Below are positions 42,536-51,613 of a stretch of DNA of 64,000 nucleotides, piece by piece; the first letter of the stretch is position 1, and each line of letters starts with the position of its first letter. This DNA is from Deltaproteobacteria bacterium (GTDB taxonomy: Bacteria; Myxococcota_A; UBA9160; UBA6930), in the NCBI GenBank assembly GCA_028817435.1, contig JAPPPQ010000017.1:248001-312000 (forward strand). Direction: 5' to 3'. The notes below the pieces were generated by a model. The model was not told the DNA's origin, searched no databases, and worked only from the letters and a program-made list of their open reading frames with translations. Made by a program: the position numbers and the translations under genes.

Positions 42536-45510
42536 GCCGCGTCCCCGCCCCGAGAATACTCCATCTCCCCGCGCAGCGCCGCCAGGATCTTGCGGTTGCC
42601 GTCATTCACGCCGGGTTCCCGCGCGAGCAGCAGCGCCATGCGCCGCAGATCGGCGCGGTGCTTGCGGGGAACGCCCAGCATTTCGCAGACCGCGGCATCA
42701 ATTTCCCGGCGGGCGGGATCGGCAAAGCCGAGGCCGGCGGCCCGCAACTGAAGGCGGGCCAGGCGGGGAAAGTGCTTCCGCGCCACCCTCCGCGCCCGCT
42801 CGCCCGCTTGAGTCCCGGCCGCGAAATCGGGAGTGAGCAGCTGGCGCAGCGCTTCGATCTTCACCATCGCCCTGCCCGCCTGCTGCCGCTGCCCCAGCGC
42901 CCAGAGCACGATCATTCCAAAAGTGCTGTTGCTCCACAGCGCACAGGCATTGCGAACGCCGGCACTCTTGTGCATGAGCACAGTCCACGCACTTCCGCCC
43001 ATGCAATTCTCTTTCGTGGTGGCGGCGAGCAGCGCCTGAGAAGTCCAGCGCATATTTCGCTGGTAGAAGAGCCGCCCTGCGAGCTTTTTCATCTTCTCCT
43101 GTTTTCCGGCCGCTCCCGTCCCAATTCCGTAGTGAGTCGCTGCGGCGATCAATTGAGTCTGGGCCTTCGCATCCGCCTTCCAAAGCGAGGGATGCTTTTT
43201 GACATCGCCAACCAGCAGAGGATGCATTCCAAATGCGCCGCGGGTGTCTTCTCCCGCTTTCGTTTTGGCCGGATGCCCGATGAGGTCGTGGGTCGGCCCG
43301 ATCTCAAACACATTCTCCAGGGGCCTCATGGGCAGGGGCAACTTCCATTTTGCAGTTCCCGAGGGAAACAGCACGCGCCCGGCGCACAACGCCTCGGCAA
43401 TGCGGACCAGTTCGCTGGAGCCGCTGCCGACGGCGCTCCATGGCGCTCCGTCCTCGGAGAGCGTCATGCGGCACCATTCGCCGATTTTCTCGCTTCCGAT
43501 TTTCAGCAAGCCCTCCGCCTGTCCGCCCCCGGCGCGGCGCTCCGCCTCTCGAATTGCCGAAGCGAACTCGGCGGATTCCGCCTGGTGGCGCGGGGGCTGG
43601 GAGATATTGACAGCCAATCCCATGCCGGGCGTTTCTCCGGCCTTCCGGTCTTCTGCGCGCCTGCGAAGGCGCGTGGCGCAAATCATCACTTCGCCCATGC
43701 CGGTGTCCTCGGAAATCGCCTGCCACTTGCTCTCTTCTGCCGCATAGGCCACAACGGTCACCCGGCAATAATCTCGCGCAAACATGGCGCGCACTTTCTT
43801 CCAGGTTGGAGAGGCGGCCATGGTGAGCGGCAGCACAATGCCGAGCCGTCCGCCACCTCGCAGCTTGCGATCTGCCAGCACTGTGAAGGCGCTGCCCAAT
43901 CCCGCCTGAAAATTGGCCGCCGTGTCCTTGAATTGCCGCCGCGCGCGCTGCTGGCACAGCTTGCGCTCCGCCTCGCCCAGCCCCGCCACATCAAAAGCGC
44001 TCTGCCCTTTCCGGGTGCGGGAGTAAGGCGGATTCATCAGCACGAAGTCAAAGCTGCCGCTGCGGGCGGTAATTTGCTCTCCCGCGCGGATCTTCTGATG
44101 CATGAGCTCGGCAATCTCGTCGCGTATGTAAAATTCCAGCGCGCCGGTGCGTCCGCGCTTCACGCTGCACATGCCGATGTTGTTGTGCCCGTAATCCGGC
44201 ATGGCGTCCATGGCCGAAAGCCCCGACGCCGTGAGGTGATAGGAAATGGGGCTGATATCCGTTCCGCAAATGCAGCACTCCATGAAGGGCTGATGAATTG
44301 CCGATGCGTCTCCACCGGCCCGCTCGTGCAGTGCGCGAATGCGGCGGTAGCCCGCCCGCAGCAATGTGCCGGTGCCGCATGCGAAATCGCCCAGGCGCGC
44401 ATCCTGCAATCCCTTGGCATCGGCCCAGTTTCTCGCCGTGCCGGGCGGCGCGGCATCATCGGGAATGGTCAGGTGCGCCAGCAGCACTGCGGCCTCGGGG
44501 CGCGTGTAAAACTGTGCCGCCTCTTTGCGATCCTGCGTGAGCTTGGGAAAAAGCTCGCCGCCGATGTCGTTCAGCGGGCCGAGCCGCGCATTCTCAATAT
44601 CTGCGGCTCGCTCGGCCAGCGCATGGATGGCCTCCGATGTCCGGGGAATATTCAGGGCGGCGTCCAGCGTCTCGAGGGCGGGCTGGTAAATTGAGGCGCG
44701 GTTGATTTCGAGAATACGGCGCCATTCCGCTCGCACTTTGCATGGGTGCAGAACTCCGCATGGGCTTCGCAATTGCTCCACCTTGCGCAGACCTTCTCCG
44801 TGCTTGGCCTCAGCAATCCTGTTCTGCAACAGCAGAGCGTTCAACCAGATGCAGCAGGCGATTTCCATGCCATGAAGGCGGGAATCCTGGCCGGTGGCGG
44901 CGGTAATTCGATCTACTGCAATCGGGTTGCCCGTTTCCCGCAGCAGCTTCGCCTTGCCCCGGATCGCCACGGCAACCGCATCGGCCAGCCATTTGATCTC
45001 GTGATCCGGCGTGGCAATGGCCGCCGCCGCTTCGGCCAGCGTGGCCGCGGTGCCCGAGATAAAGCCCGTTTCCGGCCAGCGCACCGGAGGGCCGGGCGAG
45101 TCTTTGGGGCGGCGGATGAAGGCGCAGTATTGAAGCTGCGCGCCTGCGGCCAGTTTTGCAGCCGCCTCGCCCCGATTGCGCCAGTTCTTCGCGCCCGCGG
45201 GCGCAAGGACGGCAAAGGCAGTGCGGATTGTCCGCCCGTTGCGGACAGACTGCGCCTCAATGCGTTCCCTGGCGCTCTGCTCGACGGCTGCCCCTGGCGC
45301 AAACTTCACTTCCATGACCACGGGCTGCAAGTCTTCGGGCTGCAGCAGCACATCGGCGCGCAAACCGCGCTTGGTCCGCGCTTCGAGAATGCCGCCCTGG
45401 CGCTCGGCAATTACTGCCTCGGCGTCTCCCCGCCAAGCGGCGCGCTGCTGCCGGATCACCTCGCCCAGCGCGGCGTTGAAATCGCGCTCGCGCAAATGTG
45501 TCTGATTCAC
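42532..45510 (-). CDS. Type IIG-like restriction-modification enzyme (copy 2), inside trp operon
   Basis: About 992 residues from GTG 45510, aligned with the start of copy 1; an ATG at 45558 is possible. The PD-(D/E)XK-like ILEARTKR...RADVLL...VVMEVKF, motif I DFACGTGTLL and motif IV NPPY (near N493) are all kept, so both copies look catalytically intact. The two proteins align end to end at high identity, least in the stretch before motif I. The gene begins 64 bases after the trpD stop, and its stop overlaps trpF. Copy 2 has an extra C-terminal tail of about 12 residues whose DNA also carries the G-rich site before trpF. It occupies the usual trpC position. Confidence 0.85.
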   Translation of the reverse strand: MNQTHLRERDFNAALGEVIRQQRAAWRGDAEAVIAERQGGILEARTKRGLRADVLLQPEDLQPVVMEVKFAPGAAVEQSARERIEAQSVRNGRTIRTAFAVLAPAGAKNWRNRGEAAAKLAAGAQLQYCAFIRRPKDSPGPPVRWPETGFISGTAATLAEAAAAIATPDHEIKWLADAVAVAIRGKAKLLRETGNPIAVDRITAATGQDSRLHGMEIACCIWLNALLLQNRIAEAKHGEGLRKVEQLRSPCGVLHPCKVRAEWRRILEINRASIYQPALETLDAALNIPRTSEAIHALAERAADIENARLGPLNDIGGELFPKLTQDRKEAAQFYTRPEAAVLLAHLTIPDDAAPPGTARNWADAKGLQDARLGDFACGTGTLLRAGYRRIRALHERAGGDASAIHQPFMECCICGTDISPISYHLTASGLSAMDAMPDYGHNNIGMCSVKRGRTGALEFYIRDEIAELMHQKIRAGEQITARSGSFDFVLMNPPYSRTRKGQSAFDVAGLGEAERKLCQQRARRQFKDTAANFQAGLGSAFTVLADRKLRGGGRLGIVLPLTMAASPTWKKVRAMFARDYCRVTVVAYAAEESKWQAISEDTGMGEVMICATRLRRRAEDRKAGETPGMGLAVNISQPPRHQAESAEFASAIREAERRAGGGQAEGLLKIGSEKIGEWCRMTLSEDGAPWSAVGSGSSELVRIAEALCAGRVLFPSGTAKWKLPLPMRPLENVFEIGPTHDLIGHPAKTKAGEDTRGAFGMHPLLVGDVKKHPSLWKADAKAQTQLIAAATHYGIGTGAAGKQEKMKKLAGRLFYQRNMRWTSQALLAATTKENCMGGSAWTVLMHKSAGVRNACALWSNSTFGMIVLWALGQRQQAGRAMVKIEALRQLLTPDFAAGTQAGERARRVARKHFPRLARLQLRAAGLGFADPARREIDAAVCEMLGVPRKHRADLRRMALLLAREPGVNDGNRKILAALRGEMEYSRGGDAA

Positions 45511-45574
45511 GGATTTCCCCGCAATTCGCAGAGCGCCTGCCCCAGGCCGGGCGCGCATATCTCGCCGGGCCGCG

Positions 45575-46603
45575 TCACGATGACTGCGTCGCCTCCACCA
45601 GCGCTTCCAGTTTTGCGCGGGCAGCGCCGCTGGCGAGGCTCTGCGCCGCCAGCGCCATGCCCGCCTCGATATCCGGGGCGGCGCCGGCGACAAAGAGCGC
45701 GGCGCCGGCGTTCACCAGCACGATATCCCGCGCCGCACCGGCTTCATTTGCCAGCACAGAGCGGGCAATCGCCGCGTTCTGCGCCGCATCGCCGCCAGAA
45801 AGCGCACCCACAGCGGGGCGCGCAACGCCCCAGCGCGCGGGGTCCAGCTCCATGCTGCGCACCGCGCCGTCCACAAGCAGCGCCGCGCGAGTTGCAGTGG
45901 TAGTGGTGATCTCGTCCAGACCATCGCCGCCGTGCACCACCAGCGCGCGCGCGCCGCCCAGTTCGCCCAGCACCTGCGCGATGGGCGCCACCAGCGCGGC
46001 GTCATAAACGCCCACCAACTGCAGCTTCGCGCCGACGGGATTCAGCAGCGGCCCCATGCAGTTCATCAGCGTGCGAATGCCGAGTTGCTGCCGCACCTCG
46101 GCCACATGGCGCATGGCGGGATGGGCGCGGCGCGCGAAGAAAAAGCCGATGCCCACCTCTTCCAGCACCCGGGCCGATGCCGCCACCGGCAAATCCACCG
46201 CCACGCCCAGCGCTTCCAGCAAATCTGCGCTGCCGCAGCGGCTCGAGGCCGCGCGGTTGCCGTGCTTCGCCACGGGAACGCCCGCCCCCGCTACGGCAAA
46301 AGCGGCAATGGTGGAGATGTTGAAAGTGCCCGCGCCGTCGCCGCCGGTGCCGCATGTATCGAGGGTGCGGGGATCGGAAAGCGGCGCGGTTTCGGCCCGT
46401 GCGCGCAGTGCGCGCGCCACGGCGGCGAGCTCCGCCACCGTCTCGCCCCGGGTGCGCAGCGCCACGAGCAGCGCGGCCATGGCGGCCGCGCTGGCTTCGC
46501 CATCCATAATCTCACCGAAGGCGGCGGCCAACAGTTCGCCCGGCGCTTCCGCGCCGCCTGCGACCACTTCCAGGGCGCGGCGCAGCGCGCTCTGTCCGCT
46601 CAC
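45575..46603 (-). CDS. trpD: Anthranilate phosphoribosyltransferase
   Basis: 342 residues. Shows DTCGTGGDGAGTFNISTIAA with the PRPP-binding glycine-rich loop, VAKHGNRAASSRCGSADLLEALG, HPAMRHVAEVRQQLGIRT and the GDGLDEITTT segment. It transfers the phosphoribosyl group to anthranilate. GTG 46603 overlaps the trpG stop by 4 bases. It is not fused to TrpG or TrpC. Confidence 0.97.
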   Translation of the reverse strand: MSGQSALRRALEVVAGGAEAPGELLAAAFGEIMDGEASAAAMAALLVALRTRGETVAELAAVARALRARAETAPLSDPRTLDTCGTGGDGAGTFNISTIAAFAVAGAGVPVAKHGNRAASSRCGSADLLEALGVAVDLPVAASARVLEEVGIGFFFARRAHPAMRHVAEVRQQLGIRTLMNCMGPLLNPVGAKLQLVGVYDAALVAPIAQVLGELGGARALVVHGGDGLDEITTTTATRAALLVDGAVRSMELDPARWGVARPAVGALSGGDAAQNAAIARSVLANEAGAARDIVLVNAGAALFVAGAAPDIEAGMALAAQSLASGAARAKLEALVEATQSS

Positions 46604-47187
46604 GCCGAACCCCGCGCAAGGGCGAGGAAGTTGCCGAGCAGGCGCTTGCCCTCGCCGGTGAGAATCGACTCGGGGTGAAACTGCAGGCCCTCGATGGGCA
46701 GCGATTCGTGGCGCAGGCCCATGACCTCGCCGTCCTCGCTGCGCGCGCTGATTGTGATTTCTGCGGGCAAGCTGGCTTCCTCAATGGCGAGGCTGTGATA
46801 GCGCGTCGCCACCAAAGGATTCGCCGCGCCCGCAAAGAGCGCGCGGCCGTCGTGGTGAATTTGCGAAGTCTTGCCGTGCATAATCGCCCGCGCGCCCACC
46901 ACGCGGCCCCCGAACATCTGGCCGATGACCTGGTGGCCCAGGCACACGCCGAGCACCGGCGAGCCCCGTTCGCCGAAAGCCCGCGCGCATTCCAGCGAAA
47001 GCCCCGCGCCCTCCGGCCGCCCCGGCCCCGGAGAAATCACCAGGCCATCCACGCGCCGCGCCAGCAAATCCGCAAGCGCCGCCGCATCGTTGCGCACCAC
47101 CTCGAGCTCTGCGCCGAGCTCCGCCAGGTATTGCACCAGGTTGTATGTGAAGGAATCGTAGTTGTCCACCACCAGCAGCCGGGGCAT
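46600..47187 (-). CDS. trpG: Anthranilate synthase component II (glutamine amidotransferase)
   Basis: 195 residues, class I amidotransferase. NYDSFTYNLVQYLAELGAE starts the protein, the nucleophilic Cys lies in GVCLGHQVIGQMFGG, and the His-Glu pair in LQFHPESILTGEG. It supplies ammonia to TrpE; in many bacteria the same subunit also serves PabB. ATG 47187 shares a base with the trpE stop. Confidence 0.96.
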   Translation of the reverse strand: MPRLLVVDNYDSFTYNLVQYLAELGAELEVVRNDAAALADLLARRVDGLVISPGPGRPEGAGLSLECARAFGERGSPVLGVCLGHQVIGQMFGGRVVGARAIMHGKTSQIHHDGRALFAGAANPLVATRYHSLAIEEASLPAEITISARSEDGEVMGLRHESLPIEGLQFHPESILTGEGKRLLGNFLALARGSA

Positions 47188-48674
47188 CAGTCCGCTCCCT
47201 CCCGCGCCATATCAATGGCGCGAATCAGCGCGCGCGCCTTGTTCTCGCACTCCTTGTATTCCAGGTGCGGATCCGAATCGGCAACAATGCCCGCCCCCGC
47301 CTGCAGCGACACTTTTCCCTCGTGGGCCAGCATGGTGCGGATGGTAATGGCCAGATCCATGTTGCCCGAATAGTCTATGTAGCCCGCGCAGCCGCCGAAG
47401 GGGCCGCGGCGCTGCGTCTCGAGCTCGTCAATGATCTCCATGGCGCGCACCTTCGGCGCGCCCGAGAGCGTGCCCGCCGGAAAGGTGGCGCGCAGCAGGT
47501 CCAGCCAATCCAGTTCCGGGCGCAGCCGCGCCTGCACATTCGAGACGATGTGCATCACATGGGAATAGCGCTCAATGGAGGCGAACTCGGTCACCTGCAC
47601 CGAGCCGGTTTCGGCCACGCGCCCCACATCGTTGCGCCCCAGATCCACCAGCATGACATGCTCGGCGCGCTCTTTGGGATCGCTTCGCAGTTCGCGCTCC
47701 ATGGCGAGGTCTTCTTCGGCATTGCGGCCGCGGCGGCGCGTGCCGGCCAGCGGCCGGACATCAACCTGCCCACCCTCCAGGCGCACCAGAATTTCCGGCG
47801 ACGAGGAAATGAGCACCGGCCCTTCCATGCGCATGAAAAACAGGTAGGGGCTCGGGTTAATGTGGCGCAGGTGCCGGTAAAGCAGAAAAGGATCCGCCTG
47901 CAATGACAGCGTGAAGCGCAACCCCAGCACCACCTGAAACACCTCCCCCGCCACCACATATTCCTTGGCGCGCTTGACAATTTCGCGGTAGGTCTCGGGC
48001 TGCATGGAGCGCTGCACCTGCATGGGGCCGGGCGCTTTGGCGGCGCGCGGCTCCGGCGGAAGCGGCGCGCGCAGCCGCTCAATGGTGGCCCGCGCCGCGC
48101 GCTCGGCCTCGCGGTAGCGCTGCATGGCGTCGCCGCCATCGCGCAGATCCACATGGCGCACCACCAGCGCCGTGTGGCGAATGTTGTCATACACCACCAC
48201 CGTCTCGGGCAGCACGAACCACAAATCCGGCAGGCCCAGCGGATCGGGATTGTCATCGGGGAGCTTCTCGACAAAGCGCACCCAATCCCAAGCCACCATG
48301 CCCACCGCGCCGCCGGCAAAGCGCGGCAGCGAAAGGCCGGGCGGCGCGACGGGCCGATACTCGCGCAGCTTTTCGCGCAGCACTTCCATGGGGTCTCCCG
48401 CCACCCGCCAGCGCTGCGTCTCGCCGCCCTCGCTCCACTCCACCTGGCGCCCCCGCGCGCGGAAGATGGCGCGTGCGCCGCTGCCCACGAAGCTGTAGCG
48501 CGCCCACTTCTCGCCGCCCTCTACAGATTCGAGCAGAAAGGTGGTGGCGCCGTCGTCGAGGCGGCGGAAAATGGAGAGCGGCGTATCGAGGTCCGCCAAA
48601 ATCTCCCAGGCTACCGGGATCCAGTTTCCCCGGCCGGCCAGGCGCATGAATTCATCGGGCTGCGGGCGAAGCAC
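47187..48674 (-). CDS. trpE: Anthranilate synthase component I
   Basis: 495 residues. N-terminal region contains LLESVEGGEKWARYSFVG with the conserved LLES feedback motif for tryptophan, and the chorismate-binding C terminus has RPLAGTRRRGRN, ATFPAGTLSGAPKVRAMEII and QAGAGIVADSDP. Length fits TrpE rather than PabB. GTG 48674 has no clear ribosome site, and the 17-base gap after lptD leaves no room for an attenuator, so classical trp attenuation looks absent. Confidence 0.96.
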   Translation of the reverse strand: MLRPQPDEFMRLAGRGNWIPVAWEILADLDTPLSIFRRLDDGATTFLLESVEGGEKWARYSFVGSGARAIFRARGRQVEWSEGGETQRWRVAGDPMEVLREKLREYRPVAPPGLSLPRFAGGAVGMVAWDWVRFVEKLPDDNPDPLGLPDLWFVLPETVVVYDNIRHTALVVRHVDLRDGGDAMQRYREAERAARATIERLRAPLPPEPRAAKAPGPMQVQRSMQPETYREIVKRAKEYVVAGEVFQVVLGLRFTLSLQADPFLLYRHLRHINPSPYLFFMRMEGPVLISSSPEILVRLEGGQVDVRPLAGTRRRGRNAEEDLAMERELRSDPKERAEHVMLVDLGRNDVGRVAETGSVQVTEFASIERYSHVMHIVSNVQARLRPELDWLDLLRATFPAGTLSGAPKVRAMEIIDELETQRRGPFGGCAGYIDYSGNMDLAITIRTMLAHEGKVSLQAGAGIVADSDPHLEYKECENKARALIRAIDMAREGAD

Positions 48675-48691
48675 GGGGACAGCCTAGCAGC

Positions 48692-51046
48692 CTAACGAAG
48701 CGGCGCGGCCCCGCTGCGCCCCGCCCCCCCGCCGGAAAGCCCCGGAATGCTGTAGAGCAGGCGCACTTCTACGCCCCGCACGCGGTCTTCCGCCACCTCC
48801 AGGCCCAGGCCCCAGCAGCCGCAGCGCGAGGCGTATTCCACGGCAAAGCGGTTTTCGAGGCGCAGCCAGCCTTCCAGCGAATAGCGCAGCGAGTAGCGCA
48901 GCGAAAAGCGCCGGGTGGCGGCCCAGCGCCCGTTAATTCCGGCCTGCCGCAGCTTCTGCAGGTTGGGATCGAATTCGGCGTAGCGCGCGCCGGCGGGAAA
49001 GCTCTCGAAAAAGAGCGGCGTGCGGGACAAGCGCCGGTAATTGAGCTGCACTTCGTCGCCCCGCGCGCTGCGCCAGCTCAGCTCGAAGAGTCCCGAGTCC
49101 AGCGCCGCCGCCTCGAAATCCCAGCCCAGGTTGAAGCGCAGCCGCAGACCCGCGCCCGGAAACAAGCTGCCGTCCAGAAACACATCCCGCAGTTCGGGGT
49201 TGGCGAAATCCCAGTGCGCCGAAAGCGAAATATCGCCGCGCAAGTGCTGCGCCGCGTCCTCCGCGCCGCGCGCCTGATAAAAGCGGTTGCCCAGCGCCAG
49301 GGTGACGGCGTTCACCGAGTGAATGCGGTCCGCCACATCGCGCAGCACCGCGCCGGGCGCAAACTGGCGCAGCCGCTCTTGCAACACTCGCGGGCGCGGG
49401 GTGAAGAGCGGGAGGCGTTGTTGATCCACGCGCAACAGGCCGCTCCATGCCAGGCGCGGCTCCATTACATGACTCCACCCCGCGCCGGTCGCGCCCGCAT
49501 TGCGGCGCAAGCGCAGGCGCAAATCCAGCGCGCCGGTGAGCAGATTGCGCGACTCATCCCGGCGCGCGGCCGCCGCTTCCGCAGCGCGCTGCGCCGCGCG
49601 GTAGAAAGTGCCGTGATAGCCGAGTTCGGAAAGCGCCTCCACCGCGCCGAGCCGGAAGGGAAGGTGCAACCGCGGGTTGGCGATCAGGCGGTGGCCGCGG
49701 CCGAGCAGCGGCTCGCCTTCCTGGAAGCTGCCATCGCCCATGCCATGGGAAAGGCCGCCGCCGGCCGGGCCGCCGCGCCCGGTGTCGAGAAACAATCCCC
49801 GCACCGCTTGCGCGCCGGGCAGTGCCGCGCGGGGATCGCGCCGCCTGCCGAAATGCGCGTAGCGCAGATCCATGGAGAAGTGCCCCGCGCCGAAGAGTTC
49901 GCGCGGGCGCATGGCGAGCTGCAGTTCCGGCGCGCGCTGCAGCAGAAAGCTGTCGCGGTCCCGGTCGTCGGGGTTTTGCATATCGTCGGCAAAGCGGACG
50001 CCGGTGTGCACGCTCTCCCGGCCCAGCGCGCCGAAGCGGCCCTCAATGAAGCTCTGCGATTCCAGATAACGCTCGCTGCGCTGCGCGGCGAAATCCCGGA
50101 AGTCGAAGGGATAATCGTTGTCCGAAGCCAGCCGCGCCTGCACCTTGTGGCGAAAGCCCCCCCCCAGGTGGTGATCTGCAAGCCACGAAAAAGCCCAGCG
50201 GTCCGCGTCAAAGGGCGTGGCGCCGCCAGGCTGCACCAGATCGTCGCCGGGCAGAAAACTCGCATATATTTCGCCGAGAGATTCGCGGCCGAAGACATAC
50301 GAAACGCGATTCTCCAGCTTCAAGCCGCGCCGCCCCATCCAGCGCGGCGTGACCGTCAGATTCACCCGGTCGTGCAGCGCGAGAAATACGGGCAGCCCCG
50401 CCTCGAAGCCATTGCGCCGCGATTGCCGAAAGTCCGGCGGCAGCAGCCCGCTCTGCCGCTCGCTTTTGAGCGGATAAGCCAGCCACGGCAGCCACAGCAC
50501 GGGGACGCCGCGCACCCGCAGCGCGGTGTTGCGGGTGACCGCATAGCCGCCGAAGCGCAAATTTGCGCGCCCGGCGTTGAGTTCCCAGGGCAGCGATTTT
50601 TCCGCATCCGCTTCGGGACAGCGGCAGGTGGTGAAGCGCGCCTGGCGCAACGCATAGCGGCGTTCGGAGAGCTTGCGGATCGAATCGCCCACAATGCGGA
50701 AGCCGCCCCGCTGTGCATCGAGGCGGCCGCGCCGCAGCACGCCACGCTTTCCCAGTGCCTCGAAGAGCAGCGCCTCGGCGAACAGCAAATCGCCGCTCTC
50801 GCGCACCATCACGCGGCCCGAGGCAACGCCGCGCCCGGTGGCGCCGGACCACGCCACCCAGTCCGCATCGAGACGCCGCCCCTCCGCCTCAATGCGCACG
50901 CCGCCCCGCGCCACATACAAATCCCGCGCGCGCTCGTATTCAATGGAATCGGCGGCGAGCTCAAAAGGCGGCGGCTCTGCCCCCTTCTCTGCAGCCCCGG
51001 CCCCCAGCGCCGCAGCGAGCACGCCGGGCAGCACGGCCCAAAGCAT
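48692..51046 (-). CDS. lptD: LPS-assembly protein LptD
   Basis: 784 residues with a signal peptide (WAVLPGVLAAALGAG), an OstA/LptA-like periplasmic beta-jellyroll (about 30-150) and a large beta-barrel. Typical segments are FTTCRCPEADAEKSLPWE (the only cysteine pair seen), VLWLPWLAYPLKSERQSGLL with the conserved P-x-x-x-R-x-S-G-x-L and YRLNYR-like strands at the C terminus. With LptE it inserts LPS in the outer leaflet. lptD normally sits by surA; here it heads the trp genes. Confidence 0.95.
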   Translation of the reverse strand: MLWAVLPGVLAAALGAGAAEKGAEPPPFELAADSIEYERARDLYVARGGVRIEAEGRRLDADWVAWSGATGRGVASGRVMVRESGDLLFAEALLFEALGKRGVLRRGRLDAQRGGFRIVGDSIRKLSERRYALRQARFTTCRCPEADAEKSLPWELNAGRANLRFGGYAVTRNTALRVRGVPVLWLPWLAYPLKSERQSGLLPPDFRQSRRNGFEAGLPVFLALHDRVNLTVTPRWMGRRGLKLENRVSYVFGRESLGEIYASFLPGDDLVQPGGATPFDADRWAFSWLADHHLGGGFRHKVQARLASDNDYPFDFRDFAAQRSERYLESQSFIEGRFGALGRESVHTGVRFADDMQNPDDRDRDSFLLQRAPELQLAMRPRELFGAGHFSMDLRYAHFGRRRDPRAALPGAQAVRGLFLDTGRGGPAGGGLSHGMGDGSFQEGEPLLGRGHRLIANPRLHLPFRLGAVEALSELGYHGTFYRAAQRAAEAAAARRDESRNLLTGALDLRLRLRRNAGATGAGWSHVMEPRLAWSGLLRVDQQRLPLFTPRPRVLQERLRQFAPGAVLRDVADRIHSVNAVTLALGNRFYQARGAEDAAQHLRGDISLSAHWDFANPELRDVFLDGSLFPGAGLRLRFNLGWDFEAAALDSGLFELSWRSARGDEVQLNYRRLSRTPLFFESFPAGARYAEFDPNLQKLRQAGINGRWAATRRFSLRYSLRYSLEGWLRLENRFAVEYASRCGCWGLGLEVAEDRVRGVEVRLLYSIPGLSGGGAGRSGAAPLR

Positions 51047-51121
51047 CTGGCGAAACCGGTGCAGCGCGTTTCCCCCCGCGGCGCTGCAGCATAGCGGGCG
51101 GACAAAACCCCGCCCGCCGCG

Positions 51122-51613
51122 TTACCGGGCCAGCAGCGCTTCGATGGTCTGGGCGAGATGGGGATAGGTAATGTTGCCGACATGAAGGCGGGCAATGCGG
51201 CCATCGGCAGAAATGACGGCCAGGGTGGGCAGGCCGGGAGCGCCGTAGCGCCGCGCCAGTTCCATGTTGCCGAGCGGCACGCGATAGGCGATGCCGTTTT
51301 CGCGCACAAAGGGATCCACCACTTTTGCGCCGGCGGCGTCGGTGGCGATGCCGAGCACGGCGATGCGGTCGCCGAACTCCCGCTCAATGGCGTTCAGCAC
51401 CGGGATTTGCTTCACGCAGGGGGCGCACCAGGTCGCCCAGAAATCCACCACGGCGATGTGGCCGGAAAGCGAATCCAGGCTGACGCGCCCCCCGCGCAAC
51501 AGGGGCAGATCGAAATCCGGCGCAGGGGGCGGGCCGGGCTGCGCCGCAGGCTCGCCGCAACCCGTCAGCGCAGCCAGCACGGCCAGCGCAAGCAGCGCCG
51601 CCGTGCGCCTCAC
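51122..51613 (-). CDS. TlpA-like thioredoxin lipoprotein
   Basis: 163 residues from GTG 51613. Signal peptide with lipobox LTGC (lipidated Cys19), then a TlpA/ResA-type thioredoxin domain with active site WATWCAPC (C63, C66) and PGLPTLAVISADGRI with cis-Pro. GTG overlaps the ccdA stop (GTGA), so the two form a unit: CcdA passes electrons across the membrane to this anchored thioredoxin, which would reduce periplasmic disulphides such as apocytochrome c. Confidence 0.92.
   Translation of the reverse strand: MRRTAALLALAVLAALTGCGEPAAQPGPPPAPDFDLPLLRGGRVSLDSLSGHIAVVDFWATWCAPCVKQIPVLNAIEREFGDRIAVLGIATDAAGAKVVDPFVRENGIAYRVPLGNMELARRYGAPGLPTLAVISADGRIARLHVGNITYPHLAQTIEALLAR

Noticed and set aside
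48675-48691. trp attenuator or leader peptide before trpE
   Set aside because: Only 17 bases separate lptD from trpE, with no tryptophan-rich ORF or hairpin.
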